Assembly: GCF_003991875.1 (NCBI RefSeq)
Contig: NZ_CP031423.1
Coordinates: forward strand, 2,790,001 to 2,854,000
DNA from: Microbacterium lemovicicum
GTDB lineage: Bacteria; Actinomycetota; Actinomycetes; Actinomycetales; Microbacteriaceae
Direction of reading: 5' to 3'
Length of the DNA stretch: 64,000 bases
Shown piece by piece: positions 48,193-56,787 of the stretch. The position numbers were made by a program, and so were the translations under genes. Every line of letters begins with the position of its first letter. Positions within the stretch are counted from its first letter, which is position 1. The notes under the pieces are model-generated. The model made no database searches. It was not told the DNA's origin and saw only the letters and a program-made list of their open reading frames with translations.

Positions 48193-50040
48193 TCAGACTC
48201 CGCCGCCGCCTCCCCCGCCGCCGCCGCCACCGGCCGACCCGCCGCCGCTCGACCCGCCGGAGGACGAAGAGGACGACGCCACGGACGAGAGCGACGTGAT
48301 GCCGGAGGAGAACGCCGCCGCGTTGAAGGTGCCGCTGCCGTAGTACCAGGTGGGCGTGTGGTCGCCGTAGAGCACGATCAGCCGCTCCGCCCACTCCTTC
48401 TCCTGCCCGAACACGACCGCGTACGGCAGAAGGGTCTCGTAGAGACGCAGCATCTCGCGCGGATCGCCCGGGTCGATGCGCACGCGCTCCGCGCCCGTCG
48501 GCGACTGCAGCATCCGGATGCGGTCGGCTTCGGCCCACTCGATGAACACCTTCAGCCCCGCCAGGTGATCGCGGACCTCGGCGCCCGCCGCGGTCAGCGG
48601 CTTGCGCGCGAGGACGCCGCCGACGAGGAAGAAGGCGACGAAGGTGGCGACCATGAGCAGCACCGGCACCAGGGCGAAGACGCCCGCGGTGATCGCGGCG
48701 AAGCCGAGGAGGAAGACCCCGATCCCGGCGCCGATGCAGAGCAGGATCGGCCAGGCGCGCAGTCGCGCGGGGACCTTCTTGCGCAACCCGCGGATGGTCA
48801 GCTCGCTGTCCGCCGCCTTGAGGATCTTCTGCGCCGCCGTCGAGAAGCGCGTGTCGGTGCTGCCGAACTCGAACTGCGCACCGGGTGTCAGGTCGCGGAA
48901 GAGGCCGTCGAGCAGCATCCGCCCGTCCCTGTCGGCTCGCGAGGGATCGACGAGCTCGGCGATGAGGCGCTGCCCGCCGAAGAACCTCTTGCGACCCTCG
49001 ATGATGCGGATGCTGCCGACCACCGCCTGCTCGAGGACCTCCGCGGGAATCGCCTTCGCCTGCTTGCCCAGGAGCACCGCGCTCTCGAGGGCGTCGATGC
49101 CGGGCGGGGGCGTGTACTCGGCGATGACGACCGGTCGGCCGGGATCGTCGCGCAGGCGCCGCCCGGCCACGACGAACGCTCCGACGACGGCGGCGAGCAC
49201 GCCGAGTCCGGCGACGCCCTGCGCCCACCCCCAGGGTGAGGCGAGGTACGAGGAATCGAACTGCGCGAAGGTGCCGGTCGTGAACGCCACGGCGATCGTC
49301 ACGGTCTGGTAGGGCGCCACGTCCTGCGAGAAGGCGTCGAACACGACGCCGTCTCCGTCGGGCGCCTGGTCGATCGGGCAGGTCGCGGTCGCGCCCTGGG
49401 CCCCGACGTAGCAGGAGGCGGCGCCGGTCAGCGATCCGGCGAGCGCCGCGGGCACGTGCAGCCGCGCGGACACCGCGCCGAACGGCTGGGCCCACTGGAC
49501 GCCGTTGACGTCCCAGTAGAACTCCGTCGCATCGGTGTCGGCGAATGTGCCCGTGACGTTGCGCAGCTCGTACGTGAACACATAGGTCTGCGATCCGCGG
49601 ACGAAGTCGTCGGCCCGCGAGGTCATCGAGTACGAGCCGTCCTCGGAGTCGGTCTCCGATGCCCGCGGCTGCCCGTCGCCGTCGGTGATCGAGATCAGCT
49701 TCGGGAAGAGCGGCTGGCCCTGGTAGCTGTCGGGGATGATGCGGCGCATCCCGCGGTTCTGGTCGATGTCGGGGAAGAGCGCGACGAAGGTCTCGACGAC
49801 GCGGAGGGTGCTCGTGCCGTCGTCGGCTCTGCCGATCGTGTAGTCGGCGTCCATGCTCTCGAAGGAGAAGTCGTCGACCCCGGCGGTGACGATTCCCGGG
49901 ACGGATGCCGCGGCCTCCGCTGTCCGGTCATCACCGGTCTCGACGGCGGCGACCGCTGTCGCGGGGGCTGCCAGCAGGAGCGGCAGGATGACCGCCAGCA
50001 GGCTCAGGATGAGGCGGGCGGGGCGTCGCGTCCGGGACAT
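48193..50040 (-). CDS. DUF2207 membrane protein with secreted N-terminal domain
   Basis: 615-aa envelope protein. A signal peptide (to about residue 33, ending ATAVAAVE) is followed by an extracytoplasmic DUF2207 domain of about 230 residues: FESMDADYTIGRADDGTSTL, VVETFVALFPDIDQNRGMRR and FYWDVNGVQWAQPFG. One transmembrane helix lies near residue 275 and two near 430-485, with a cytoplasmic domain between. It ends in a Ser/Gly-rich tail with a run of eleven glycines, typical of this family. Function unknown. The ATG has TAGGCT six bases upstream; it is divergent from the MarR gene. Confidence 0.9.
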   Translation of the reverse strand: MSRTRRPARLILSLLAVILPLLLAAPATAVAAVETGDDRTAEAAASVPGIVTAGVDDFSFESMDADYTIGRADDGTSTLRVVETFVALFPDIDQNRGMRRIIPDSYQGQPLFPKLISITDGDGQPRASETDSEDGSYSMTSRADDFVRGSQTYVFTYELRNVTGTFADTDATEFYWDVNGVQWAQPFGAVSARLHVPAALAGSLTGAASCYVGAQGATATCPIDQAPDGDGVVFDAFSQDVAPYQTVTIAVAFTTGTFAQFDSSYLASPWGWAQGVAGLGVLAAVVGAFVVAGRRLRDDPGRPVVIAEYTPPPGIDALESAVLLGKQAKAIPAEVLEQAVVGSIRIIEGRKRFFGGQRLIAELVDPSRADRDGRMLLDGLFRDLTPGAQFEFGSTDTRFSTAAQKILKAADSELTIRGLRKKVPARLRAWPILLCIGAGIGVFLLGFAAITAGVFALVPVLLMVATFVAFFLVGGVLARKPLTAAGAEVRDHLAGLKVFIEWAEADRIRMLQSPTGAERVRIDPGDPREMLRLYETLLPYAVVFGQEKEWAERLIVLYGDHTPTWYYGSGTFNAAAFSSGITSLSSVASSSSSSGGSSGGGSAGGGGGGGGGGGV

Positions 50041-50046
50041 GTCGCA

Positions 50047-50052
50047 AGCCTA
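50047..50052 (-). promoter_or_regulatory. -10 box of DUF2207 gene
   Basis: TAGGCT on the minus strand, six bases before ATG 50040. It is back to back with the MarR promoter in a 41-bp gap. Confidence 0.55.
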
Positions 50053-50068
50053 AAGGCGTCTCTCGCTC

Positions 50069-50074
50069 TATCCT
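50069..50074 (+). promoter_or_regulatory. -10 box of MarR-type regulator
   Basis: TATCCT seven bases before ATG 50082. Confidence 0.55.
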
Positions 50075-50081
50075 GGGGGGC

Positions 50082-50519
50082 ATGACCGATCGACGCCTCG
50101 CTGTGGATGCGTGGGAGAGCCTGTTCCGTGCGCAGCACGAGGTGTTCTCCGAGATCTCCACCGACTTCGAGGGCGACGGGCTGCTGCAGGGCGAGTACGA
50201 CGTGCTGCTGACGGTCACCCGATCGGCCGACATGACCGCCCGGCTGCGAGACGTCACGGCCAACATGCTGATCAGTCAGCCGAGCGTCTCGCGCCTCGTC
50301 GACCGCATGGCCACCCGCGGACTGGTCACCAAGTGCCCCGACCCCGACGACGGCCGCGGCGCCCTCGTACGCGCGACCGACGAGGGCACGAAGATCTTCC
50401 GGCGCCTCGCCACCGCGCACGGCCGGTCGATCGCCGACCGGATGTCGGCCCTCACCGACGAGGAGCTCGTGCAGCTGCGCGACCTGACCGCGAAGCTGCG
50501 CACCCCGCGCGAGGACTGA
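50082..50519 (+). CDS. MarR family transcriptional regulator
   Basis: 145-aa MarR winged-helix protein. The recognition helix is ITANMLISQPSVSRLVDRMA-like here: VTANMLISQPSVSRLVDRMA near residue 64, then the wing TKCPDPDDGRGALVRATDEG. N- and C-terminal helices form the dimer (LQGEYDVLLTVTRSADMTAR; LTDEELVQLRDLTAKLR). It is divergent from the DUF2207 gene with a 41-bp gap, so binding there could control both. The ligand is unknown. Confidence 0.93.
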   Translation: MTDRRLAVDAWESLFRAQHEVFSEISTDFEGDGLLQGEYDVLLTVTRSADMTARLRDVTANMLISQPSVSRLVDRMATRGLVTKCPDPDDGRGALVRATDEGTKIFRRLATAHGRSIADRMSALTDEELVQLRDLTAKLRTPRED

Positions 50520-50558
50520 GCGCTCGCCTGTTCGTCTGGGGTTCGTCCCTGGTGGGGG

Positions 50559-50777
50559 TTCACCTGACGCTCGATGCGAATACCGCCGCGGGGTTCTGGC
50601 AGTTCACGTCACCTGAGCGGCGCGGTCGCGTGTGCTCCGACGGCGCGATGCCCGGCCGCACGGTTCACCTGACTGTTCCTGCGGGGTCGGCTACGGCATG
50701 ACGGCAGCTCGCGACACCTGAGCGGCGCGGTGAGCGTCGGCTGCTTCGCGTCGTGCGTCGTCGCCTGGCTCACCTGA
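50559..50777. repeat. 105-bp tandem repeat with CACCTGA motifs
   Basis: The gene-free stretch 50520-50928 contains two diverged units and the start of a third: TTCACCTGAC at 50559, 50664 and (as CTCACCTGAC) 50768. Each complete unit has an internal CACCTGAGCGGCGCGGT (50610 and 50715, exactly 105 bp apart). Between these anchors the sequence has diverged. No ORF of coding character is visible; 50778-50928 holds nothing recognisable. Confidence 0.82.
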
Positions 50778-50928
50778 CACCGTCTGCGGCATCGAGCGCG
50801 GCCCTCCTGAAGTTCCCGCCGTGTGGAGACGCGGCCGCGGTTCTCCCCAGGGCGGTGCCACGCGCCGCAGTCCCCGGGACAGTTGCGCGCGGCCCGTGCG
50901 CGGAGGTGGCTGAAGCGATGATGAGCGG

Positions 50929-52035
50929 ATGCCGCGACCTCCCACCCCGCTTCCGTCCTCGCTGTCCGACGCGTTCTCGGTGGCGCAGGCCCGGCGGGCC
51001 GGAGTGTCGGCCGGGCGCATGCGTGCGCGGGACCTGGAGACACCCTTCCGCGGCGTGCGCGTCCGCAGCGCCGGCCGGGGTCAGCGCGAACCGGCTCCAC
51101 GCGAGCACCACCCGGATGACGTCCGCCGGCTCGAGCGCGGGCGAACCGAGCGGCACGGACGCCAGCCCACGCCGAACGACCGACGCGATCGCGAGCAGAT
51201 GCGAGACGCGCACCCCCGCGAACAGGCGGCGGACGCACACGTCGTCCTCGCCACGGCCTACGCCACGGCGATGCCGCCCGACACGGTCTTCTCGCATCGG
51301 ACCGCCGCCCTCATCCATGGTCTGCCCGTACCGGTGCCGTCGCTTCTCGACGTGAGCGCGATCGCCCCTCGTCGGGCGTCGCGCGCGGCCGGCGTCCGGG
51401 GCCGACAGCTCCACCCCGCCCTCATCGCGACCCGCTCGGTGTCCGGGCTGATCGTCTGCGACCCCGCCACCACCTGGGCTCAGCTCGGAGGGCTGGTCGG
51501 AGCATCCCTGACTCTGGACGATCTCGTGATCGTCGGCGACGCAATCGTCCGCATCCCGAGACTGCGGGGCGGGCATGCGGGCGAACCCCGGCACGCGCTC
51601 GCGCGGATCGCGGATCTCTGCGCGGCGACGACGGTCGGTCGACGAGCAGGAGCCGCCGCGCTGCGCGAAGCCCTCGACCTCATCCGCCTCGGGAGCTCAT
51701 CGCCCGGCGAGACCCTCGCTCGCCTCGCGATCATCCGCGCGGGGCTGCCGGAACCCGAGCTCGACGTGGAGATCCTCGGCGAGGAGGGCGCGCTCGTCGG
51801 GATCGCCGACCTCGCCTACCGGCTGTTCCGCGTGATGGCCGAGTACGAGGGCGACCAGCACCGCGTCGACGCGCGTCAGTGGAACCGCGACATCGACAAA
51901 TACGCCGCGTGCGACAGCCTCGGCTGGATCGTGGTCCGCATCACCGCCGCACATCTGCGCTCCGGCGCCGCCGTCGCCCGCATCCGGGCAGCGCTCGTGC
52001 GTCGCGGCTGGGAACCGGCTTCACCTGACGCGTGA
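50929..52035 (+). CDS. AbiEi-like / DUF559-type protein with predicted nuclease domain
   Basis: 368-aa protein of a type common in actinobacteria. The N-terminus is AbiEi-antitoxin-like (SLSDAFSVAQARRAGVSAGR, then LETPFRGVRVR), the middle has DTVFSHRTAALIHGLPVPV and LIVCDPATTWAQLGG, and the C-terminus is a Vsr/DUF559-like endonuclease fold: VGIADLAYRLFRVMAEYEGD, QHRVDARQWNRDIDKYAACD, SLGWIVVRITAAHL, with the E-Y-x-G-D and Q-H-R residues in place. Role unknown; relatives are often solitary. The last codons (ASPDA, stop) are formed by a CACCTGACGC repeat element. Confidence 0.82.
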   Translation: MPRPPTPLPSSLSDAFSVAQARRAGVSAGRMRARDLETPFRGVRVRSAGRGQREPAPREHHPDDVRRLERGRTERHGRQPTPNDRRDREQMRDAHPREQAADAHVVLATAYATAMPPDTVFSHRTAALIHGLPVPVPSLLDVSAIAPRRASRAAGVRGRQLHPALIATRSVSGLIVCDPATTWAQLGGLVGASLTLDDLVIVGDAIVRIPRLRGGHAGEPRHALARIADLCAATTVGRRAGAAALREALDLIRLGSSSPGETLARLAIIRAGLPEPELDVEILGEEGALVGIADLAYRLFRVMAEYEGDQHRVDARQWNRDIDKYAACDSLGWIVVRITAAHLRSGAAVARIRAALVRRGWEPASPDA

Positions 52036-52077
52036 TGCGGGTAGTCGGCCGCGGTTCCTTCATCGAGCGTCAGCTGA
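52020..52077. repeat. REP-like element spanning a stop codon
   Basis: TTCACCTGACGC at 52020-52031 and GCGTCAGCTGAA at about 52066-52077 are inverted matches (11 of 12), enclosing 34 bp. The left arm encodes the last codons and stop region of the DUF559-type gene. Confidence 0.75.
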
Positions 52078-52193
52078 ACGCCCGGCGACGCCGGAGCCGG
52101 GACGTCGTCGGAACGGACAGACCCGCTCACCTGGCGGATGCTGCTGGCACGCCGCTCCGGTTGCCGCAGCAAGCGACAACTGAACCCTGTCGC

Positions 52194-52310
52194 CAGCCCT
52201 CAACCGCTCCCGAGGCCACGACCCCTCCCGAGGCCCTGACTCCTCTCGAGCCTTGAATCCCTCTCAACCCTCAGCCCTCTCTCGAGCCCCCATCCCCTCT
52301 CCACCCACCC
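52194..52310. other. Low-complexity C/T-rich gene-free stretch
   Basis: Irregular CCCTCTC / CCTCTCGAG-type repeats on the plus strand with no coding character, between the REP-like element and the 39-bp repeats. Confidence 0.6.
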
Positions 52311-52380
52311 GCCCCTGCTCGCGGTTGCCGAGCCCCGCGACCGGCTTGACCTGTCGCGAAGTGCAGGCACCCGGCCGTGA

Positions 52381-52458
52381 TCCCGCAACGGGCGTCAGGT
52401 GAAACGCACGCAACGTCGATCCCGCAACGGGCGTCAGGTGAAACGCACGAAACGTCGA
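52381..52458. repeat. 39-bp tandem direct repeat containing GCGTCAGGTG
   Basis: Two copies (52381-52419 and 52420-52458) of a 39-bp unit beginning TCCCGCAACGGGCGTCAGGT, with one mismatch. GCGTCAGGTGAA is the reverse complement of the TTCACCTGACGC motif seen at 21.8, 50.6 and 52.0 kb. Confidence 0.9.
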
Positions 52459-52506
52459 ACCCGAGCAGACCCCGGCGCCAGCACTCGACCCCGCGCGAAC
52501 CCCGAA

Positions 52507-54087
52507 TCAGCACTCGATGACGTTGACCGCGAGGCCGCCCTCGCTGGTCTCCTTGTACTTCGTCGACATGTCGATGCCCGTCTGGCGCATGGTCTCCACG
52601 ACCATGTCGAGCGAGACGTAGTGCGACCCGTCGCCGCGCAGGGCGAGGCGGGCGGCGGTGACCGCGGTCGAGGCGGCGATCGCGTTGCGCTCGATGCACG
52701 GGATCTGCACCAGCCCGCCCACGGGGTCGCACGTGAGGCCGAGGTGGTGCTCCATCGCGATCTCGGCGGCGTTCTCGATCTGCCGCGTCGTCCCGCCCAT
52801 CACGGCGGTCAGGCCGCCGGCCGCCATCGCGCACGCCGAGCCGACCTCGGCCTGACAGCCGCCCTCGGCGCCGGAGATCGAGGCGTTCGCCTTGAAGAGT
52901 GACCCGAGCGCGGTCGCCGTGAGGAGGAAGCGACGGATGCCGCGGCGACGGTTCGCCTCTGCGATCTGCTCCTCGTCCCGCTCGTCGCGTTCGGCCGGCT
53001 CGAGCTGGGCGGCGCCCGAGAAGCCGAGCAGGGCGCTGCCGACGAGCTCGCCGTGCGGGGTGACGGCGTTGCCGGCGCCCAGGCCGGAGTCGGCCAGGAA
53101 TCGCCACCAGTACATCGCCACGGCAGGGACGATGCCCGCCGCACCGTTGGTCGGGGCTGTCACGACGCGACCGCCGGCGGCGTTCTCCTCGTTGACGGCG
53201 AGGGCGAAGGCACCCAGCCACTCCCCCGGCAGCTCGCGGTGGCCGCCCGACTCGGCGGCCTCGAGCTGTTCGCGGATGACGGCCGCACGGCGTCGCACCT
53301 GCAGCATCCCGGGCAGCACGCCACCCGTCTCGAGACCCGCTTCGACGCAGCCGGCCATGGCGTCCCACACGGCGTCGAGTCCGGCGGCGATCTCCTCATC
53401 GGAGCGCAGCGCCTCCTCGTTCATGCGCGCGGCCTCGGCGATCGTGATGCCGCGCTCGTCGCAGAGGGCGATCAGCTCCTCCGCGCTGGAGAAGTCGAGC
53501 GGATACGCGTGCGCCTGCACCCGCGGGGCCTCGCCGTCGCGGCGGATGAACCCGCCGCCCACCGAGTAGTACGTCTCGCGCAGCAGCAGGCCCTCGTCGC
53601 TCACGGGCGCGACGAGCGCCGGCGCCGTGCCGGTCGCCCGCACGTCACCCGCCTCCGACCGCGGCGGCCCCTGATGAGGCTCGGCCCATGCCTCGAGGGT
53701 CATGGCGTTGGGGTGCCCGGGCAGTCGCACTCGGGCGGCGAACGTCACATCGGACTTCGCGAACGGAACACGGTGCGTGCCGTCCACGAGCAGCTCACCG
53801 CCGCGCGGCCAGGTCATCCAGGCCGCCCGCACCTCGTCGGGGTCGACGGTCTCGGGCTGGAGCCCGCGCAGGCCCGCCACGACGGCGTCGGGCGTGCCGT
53901 GACCGATGCCGGTCGCGCCCAGAGAGCCGTACAGCGTGCAGGTGATGCGCCCGACCTGATCGAGCAGTCCGGACTCCCGCAGGCGCATCGCGAAGTCGAC
54001 TGCGGCCCGCATGGGACCGACCGTGTGGGAGCTCGAGGGTCCTACTCCGATGGAGAACAGCTCGAACGCCGAGACGTAGGCGCTCAC
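52507..54087 (-). CDS. sdaA: L-serine ammonia-lyase (serine dehydratase), iron-sulfur type
   Basis: 526-aa single-chain [4Fe-4S] enzyme converting L-serine to pyruvate and ammonia. [20 protein letters not shown] opens it; cluster ligands are in [20 protein letters not shown] and [18 protein letters not shown], three Cys in all expected places, and the protein ends VNVIEC with a terminal Cys. It is about 65 residues longer than usual, from a loop before [14 protein letters not shown] and a charged insertion [22 protein letters not shown] 54087 has both TACCCT six bases upstream and GGAGG. Divergent from amylosucrase. Confidence 0.95.
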   Translation of the reverse strand: MSAYVSAFELFSIGVGPSSSHTVGPMRAAVDFAMRLRESGLLDQVGRITCTLYGSLGATGIGHGTPDAVVAGLRGLQPETVDPDEVRAAWMTWPRGGELLVDGTHRVPFAKSDVTFAARVRLPGHPNAMTLEAWAEPHQGPPRSEAGDVRATGTAPALVAPVSDEGLLLRETYYSVGGGFIRRDGEAPRVQAHAYPLDFSSAEELIALCDERGITIAEAARMNEEALRSDEEIAAGLDAVWDAMAGCVEAGLETGGVLPGMLQVRRRAAVIREQLEAAESGGHRELPGEWLGAFALAVNEENAAGGRVVTAPTNGAAGIVPAVAMYWWRFLADSGLGAGNAVTPHGELVGSALLGFSGAAQLEPAERDERDEEQIAEANRRRGIRRFLLTATALGSLFKANASISGAEGGCQAEVGSACAMAAGGLTAVMGGTTRQIENAAEIAMEHHLGLTCDPVGGLVQIPCIERNAIAASTAVTAARLALRGDGSHYVSLDMVVETMRQTGIDMSTKYKETSEGGLAVNVIEC

Positions 54088-54093
54088 ACCTCC

Positions 54094-54099
54094 AGGGTA
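54094..54099 (-). promoter_or_regulatory. -10 box of serine dehydratase gene
   Basis: TACCCT on the minus strand, six bases before GTG 54087. The divergent amylosucrase -10 is 37 bp away, so the two -35 regions overlap. Confidence 0.5.
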
Positions 54100-54136
54100 G
54101 TCGTCGGCGGGTCCTCGGGCGGGAGGGCGCCGGCTC

Positions 54137-54142
54137 TAGGCT
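54137..54142 (+). promoter_or_regulatory. -10 box of amylosucrase gene
   Basis: TAGGCT six bases before ATG 54149; no Shine-Dalgarno sequence. Confidence 0.55.
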
Positions 54143-54148
54143 GGCGGG

Positions 54149-56026
54149 ATGACCGCGCTGAGCGACGCCGCCACCGACCTGCAGCTGATCCGCACGGCCA
54201 CCGTGACCGACGCGTCGTTCGACACCCGCCTCGACGCGCAGTTCCCCCGGCTGCACGGCATCTTCCAGGAGCTCTACGGCGATCGGGCGGATGCTGCGGA
54301 GCAGCTCGCCGCGGTCGTGCAGGAAGCCGCGGCATCGTGGCGCCGCCGCTCGCTCGAGCTCAAGGCGCGCGACGCGCAGCGTGCGGCCGACCCGGACTGG
54401 TTCCAGTCGGAGAGCATGCTCGGCGGCGTCTGCTACGTCGATCGCTTCGCGGGAGACCTCGACGGTGTACGGGCGCAGATCCCGTACTTCCAGGAGCTGG
54501 GCCTGACCTACCTGCACCTCATGCCGCTCTTCGACGCCCCGGAGGGCGACAACGACGGCGGCTACGCGGTGTCGAGCTACCGGCGCGTGAGCCCGGCGCT
54601 CGGATCGATGGAGGAGCTCGCGGCGCTGGCCGCCGACCTGCGCCTCGCGGGCATCTCGCTCGTGCTGGACTTCATCTTCAACCACACGAGCAACGAGCAC
54701 GAGTGGGCGCGGAAGGCGGTCGCGGGCGACCCCGACTTCGAGGACTTCTACCTGATCTTCCCCGACCGCACGATGCCCGACGCCTACGAGCAGACGGTGC
54801 GCGAGATCTTCCCCGACGACCACCCCGGCTCCTTCGTGCAGCTGGACGACGGCCGCTGGATCTGGGCGACCTTCTACCACTTCCAGTGGGATCTGAACTA
54901 CGCGAACCCCGCGGTCTTCCGGGCGATGGCGGGCGAGATGATCTTCCTCGCGAATCAGGGTGTCGAGATCCTGCGCATGGACGCGGTCGCCTTCATCTGG
55001 AAGCGCCTGGGAACGACGTGCGAGTCGCTGCCGGAGGCGCACCTGCTCCTGCAGGCCTTCAACGCGGTGCTCGATCTGGCGGCGCCGTCGATGCTGTTCA
55101 AGTCGGAGGCCATCGTGCACCCCGACGAGGTGGTCAGCTACATCTCCCGCGACGAATGCGAGCTGTCGTACAACCCGCTGCAGATGGCGCTCACGTGGGA
55201 GGCGCTGGCCACCCGCGATCCCCGCCTGCTGCAGCAGGCGCTCGAGCGCCGCCACGCGCTGCCCGCCGGGACGGCGTGGGTGAACTACGTGCGCAGTCAC
55301 GACGACATCGGGTGGACCTTCGCCGACGAGGATGCTGCGGAGTTGGGCATCGACGGGTACGCGCACCGCCGCTTCCTCAACGACTTCTACGTGAACCGCG
55401 TGGAGGGGAGCTTCTCGCGCGGCGCGACCTTCCAGGAGAACCCCCGGACCGGGGACGCCCGGGTCGCCGGCACCACCGCCTCGCTGGCCGGGGTGGAGGC
55501 GGGCGACGCCGGCGGTGAGGACCGCGTCGTGCTGGCGCACGCCATCGCCCTGAGCACGGGCGGCATCCCGCTGCTGTACCTCGGGGACGAGGTCGGACAG
55601 CTCAACGACGACGGCTATCTCGACGACCCGCATCACGCCCACGACTCACGATGGGTGCACCGCGGCGAGCGCCCCGCAGAGGCCTACGCCGCCCGCCACG
55701 ACGAGTCGACGCCGGCGGGGCGCATCCACTCCCGCCTCACCCGGGTGATCGCCACACGCAAGGCGACGCCCGCCCTCGGCGGCAACCGGCTCATCGGCTT
55801 CGACGCCGGCCACCCGACCGTGCTGGGCTACCAGCGGCCCGGCGTCGGATCGGTGGTGCTCGTGCTGGCGAACGTCGGAGACGATCCGGCCGACATCGAC
55901 GCGCTCACGCTCTCGGGCTTCGACGCCGCGGCGACCGACCTCGTCACCGCCGAGCCGGTCGACCTCGCGGCCGGCCTCACCCTTCCCGCCCACGGTTTCG
56001 TGTGGCTGGAGGTCGGGCCGCGCTGA
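54149..56026 (+). CDS. Amylosucrase (GH13)
   Basis: 625-aa alpha-amylase-family enzyme. The amylosucrase architecture is present: an N-terminal helical domain (about residues 1-90), then a GH13 barrel with LTYLHLMPLFDAPEGDNDGG, FIFNHTSNEHEWARKA, the nucleophile Asp in GVEILRMDAVAFIWKRLGTT, acid Glu in LFKSEAIVHPDE and the third Asp in NYVRSHDDIGWTF. WATFYHFQWDLNYANP near 240 is specific to this group. It should transfer glucose from sucrose to alpha-glucan, or hydrolyse sucrose, in the cytoplasm. Confusion with sucrose hydrolase is possible. Confidence 0.92.
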   Translation: MTALSDAATDLQLIRTATVTDASFDTRLDAQFPRLHGIFQELYGDRADAAEQLAAVVQEAAASWRRRSLELKARDAQRAADPDWFQSESMLGGVCYVDRFAGDLDGVRAQIPYFQELGLTYLHLMPLFDAPEGDNDGGYAVSSYRRVSPALGSMEELAALAADLRLAGISLVLDFIFNHTSNEHEWARKAVAGDPDFEDFYLIFPDRTMPDAYEQTVREIFPDDHPGSFVQLDDGRWIWATFYHFQWDLNYANPAVFRAMAGEMIFLANQGVEILRMDAVAFIWKRLGTTCESLPEAHLLLQAFNAVLDLAAPSMLFKSEAIVHPDEVVSYISRDECELSYNPLQMALTWEALATRDPRLLQQALERRHALPAGTAWVNYVRSHDDIGWTFADEDAAELGIDGYAHRRFLNDFYVNRVEGSFSRGATFQENPRTGDARVAGTTASLAGVEAGDAGGEDRVVLAHAIALSTGGIPLLYLGDEVGQLNDDGYLDDPHHAHDSRWVHRGERPAEAYAARHDESTPAGRIHSRLTRVIATRKATPALGGNRLIGFDAGHPTVLGYQRPGVGSVVLVLANVGDDPADIDALTLSGFDAAATDLVTAEPVDLAAGLTLPAHGFVWLEVGPR

Positions 56027-56068
56027 CCCGCCGCGGACGCCGGCACGTCACCGCGCCGGCGCGCCGGA

Positions 56069-56530
56069 TCAGCGGGGCGAGGTCCGGGACGCGCTCGCCC
56101 GTGCCCGGAACCAGATGCTGAGCTCGCGCACGGCGCGCAGGGTCGCCCGCTCGTCGATGTCGCCTTCGAGGTCGTCGAACGTGTCGCGGAAGCCCACGGG
56201 GGCCGGCTCCCCGGTCGCGGCGATGGGCTCGTAGCCCATCGTCCAGTCCGAGAACCAGCGCGCGGGCACGTGCTCCTCCAGCAGGATCCGCATGTCGGCA
56301 TGACGCGGATCGCGCTCGATGCGCGCGACGAGGTCGCGCACCGGCTGCTCCGGCCCCTCGAGGATCTGGATGAACCGGCCCGAGCGGTAGAGCAGCATGC
56401 CGGTGAGTCCGAGCCGTTCGTTCGATGCCCGGCTCTGCGCGAGGAGCGCGGCGAGATCATGGTCGTCGAAATCCTCGGCGGCCCCGCTCGAGTAGGTCAC
56501 CGACAGCAGCTGCCCGTCATCGGCGGTCAC
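56069..56530 (-). CDS. BLUF-domain blue-light photoreceptor
   Basis: 153-aa protein: an N-terminal BLUF (FAD-binding blue-light sensor) domain and a short helical C-terminus. Key residues match known BLUF proteins in kind and spacing: Tyr 13 (LLSVTYSSG), Asn 37 (RASNERLGLTGMLLY), Gln 55 (RFIQILEG), Trp 96 and Met 98 (WFSDWTMGYEP). The 24-, 18- and 41-residue intervals equal those of AppA Y21, N45, Q63, W104. About 50 residues follow, with no output domain, as in short BLUF proteins that act on a partner. The GTG start overlaps the 86-aa gene by 4 bp; last gene of the glycosylase operon. Confidence 0.92.
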   Translation of the reverse strand: MTADDGQLLSVTYSSGAAEDFDDHDLAALLAQSRASNERLGLTGMLLYRSGRFIQILEGPEQPVRDLVARIERDPRHADMRILLEEHVPARWFSDWTMGYEPIAATGEPAPVGFRDTFDDLEGDIDERATLRAVRELSIWFRARASASRTSPR

Positions 56531-56787
56531 GAGGACGTGCCCCCTTCGCCGCGCGCATCGGCATCGGGATGCCGCTCCGAGAGCACCCGGATCGCCGATG
56601 CCAGATCGGGGAAGCGTCCGACGACCCGCGCCGTCATGTCCCAGGCGAGGTACTGGCCGTCGTCGCGCCGGTCGATGTATCCGAGGAAGTCGCCGTCGCG
56701 GCTGCCGACGTGGAAGCCGGGCTCGACCTGCGCCCAGACGATGCCGTCGAGCGTGCCGCGGGGCGCGGCGTCCATCGTGTCCCTCAT
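56527..56787 (-). CDS. Hypothetical protein (86 aa) between glycosylase and BLUF genes
   Basis: 86-aa soluble protein. After a short start (MRDTMDAAPRG) it has a strand-rich region WAQVEPGFHVGSRDGDFLGY, DDGQYLAWDMTARVVGRF, then the helix DLASAIRVLSERHPD and a polar tail. No family recognised. It overlaps the glycosylase stop (ATGA) and its own stop overlaps the BLUF start, so all three are translationally coupled. A second ATG at codon 5 is the alternative start. Its position suggests that it may be a partner or target of the BLUF protein, but nothing in the sequence proves this. Confidence 0.82.
   Translation of the reverse strand: MRDTMDAAPRGTLDGIVWAQVEPGFHVGSRDGDFLGYIDRRDDGQYLAWDMTARVVGRFPDLASAIRVLSERHPDADARGEGGTSS

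Noticed and set aside
52381..52458. CRISPR array
   Set aside because: Only two contiguous 39-bp units with no spacers and no cas genes.
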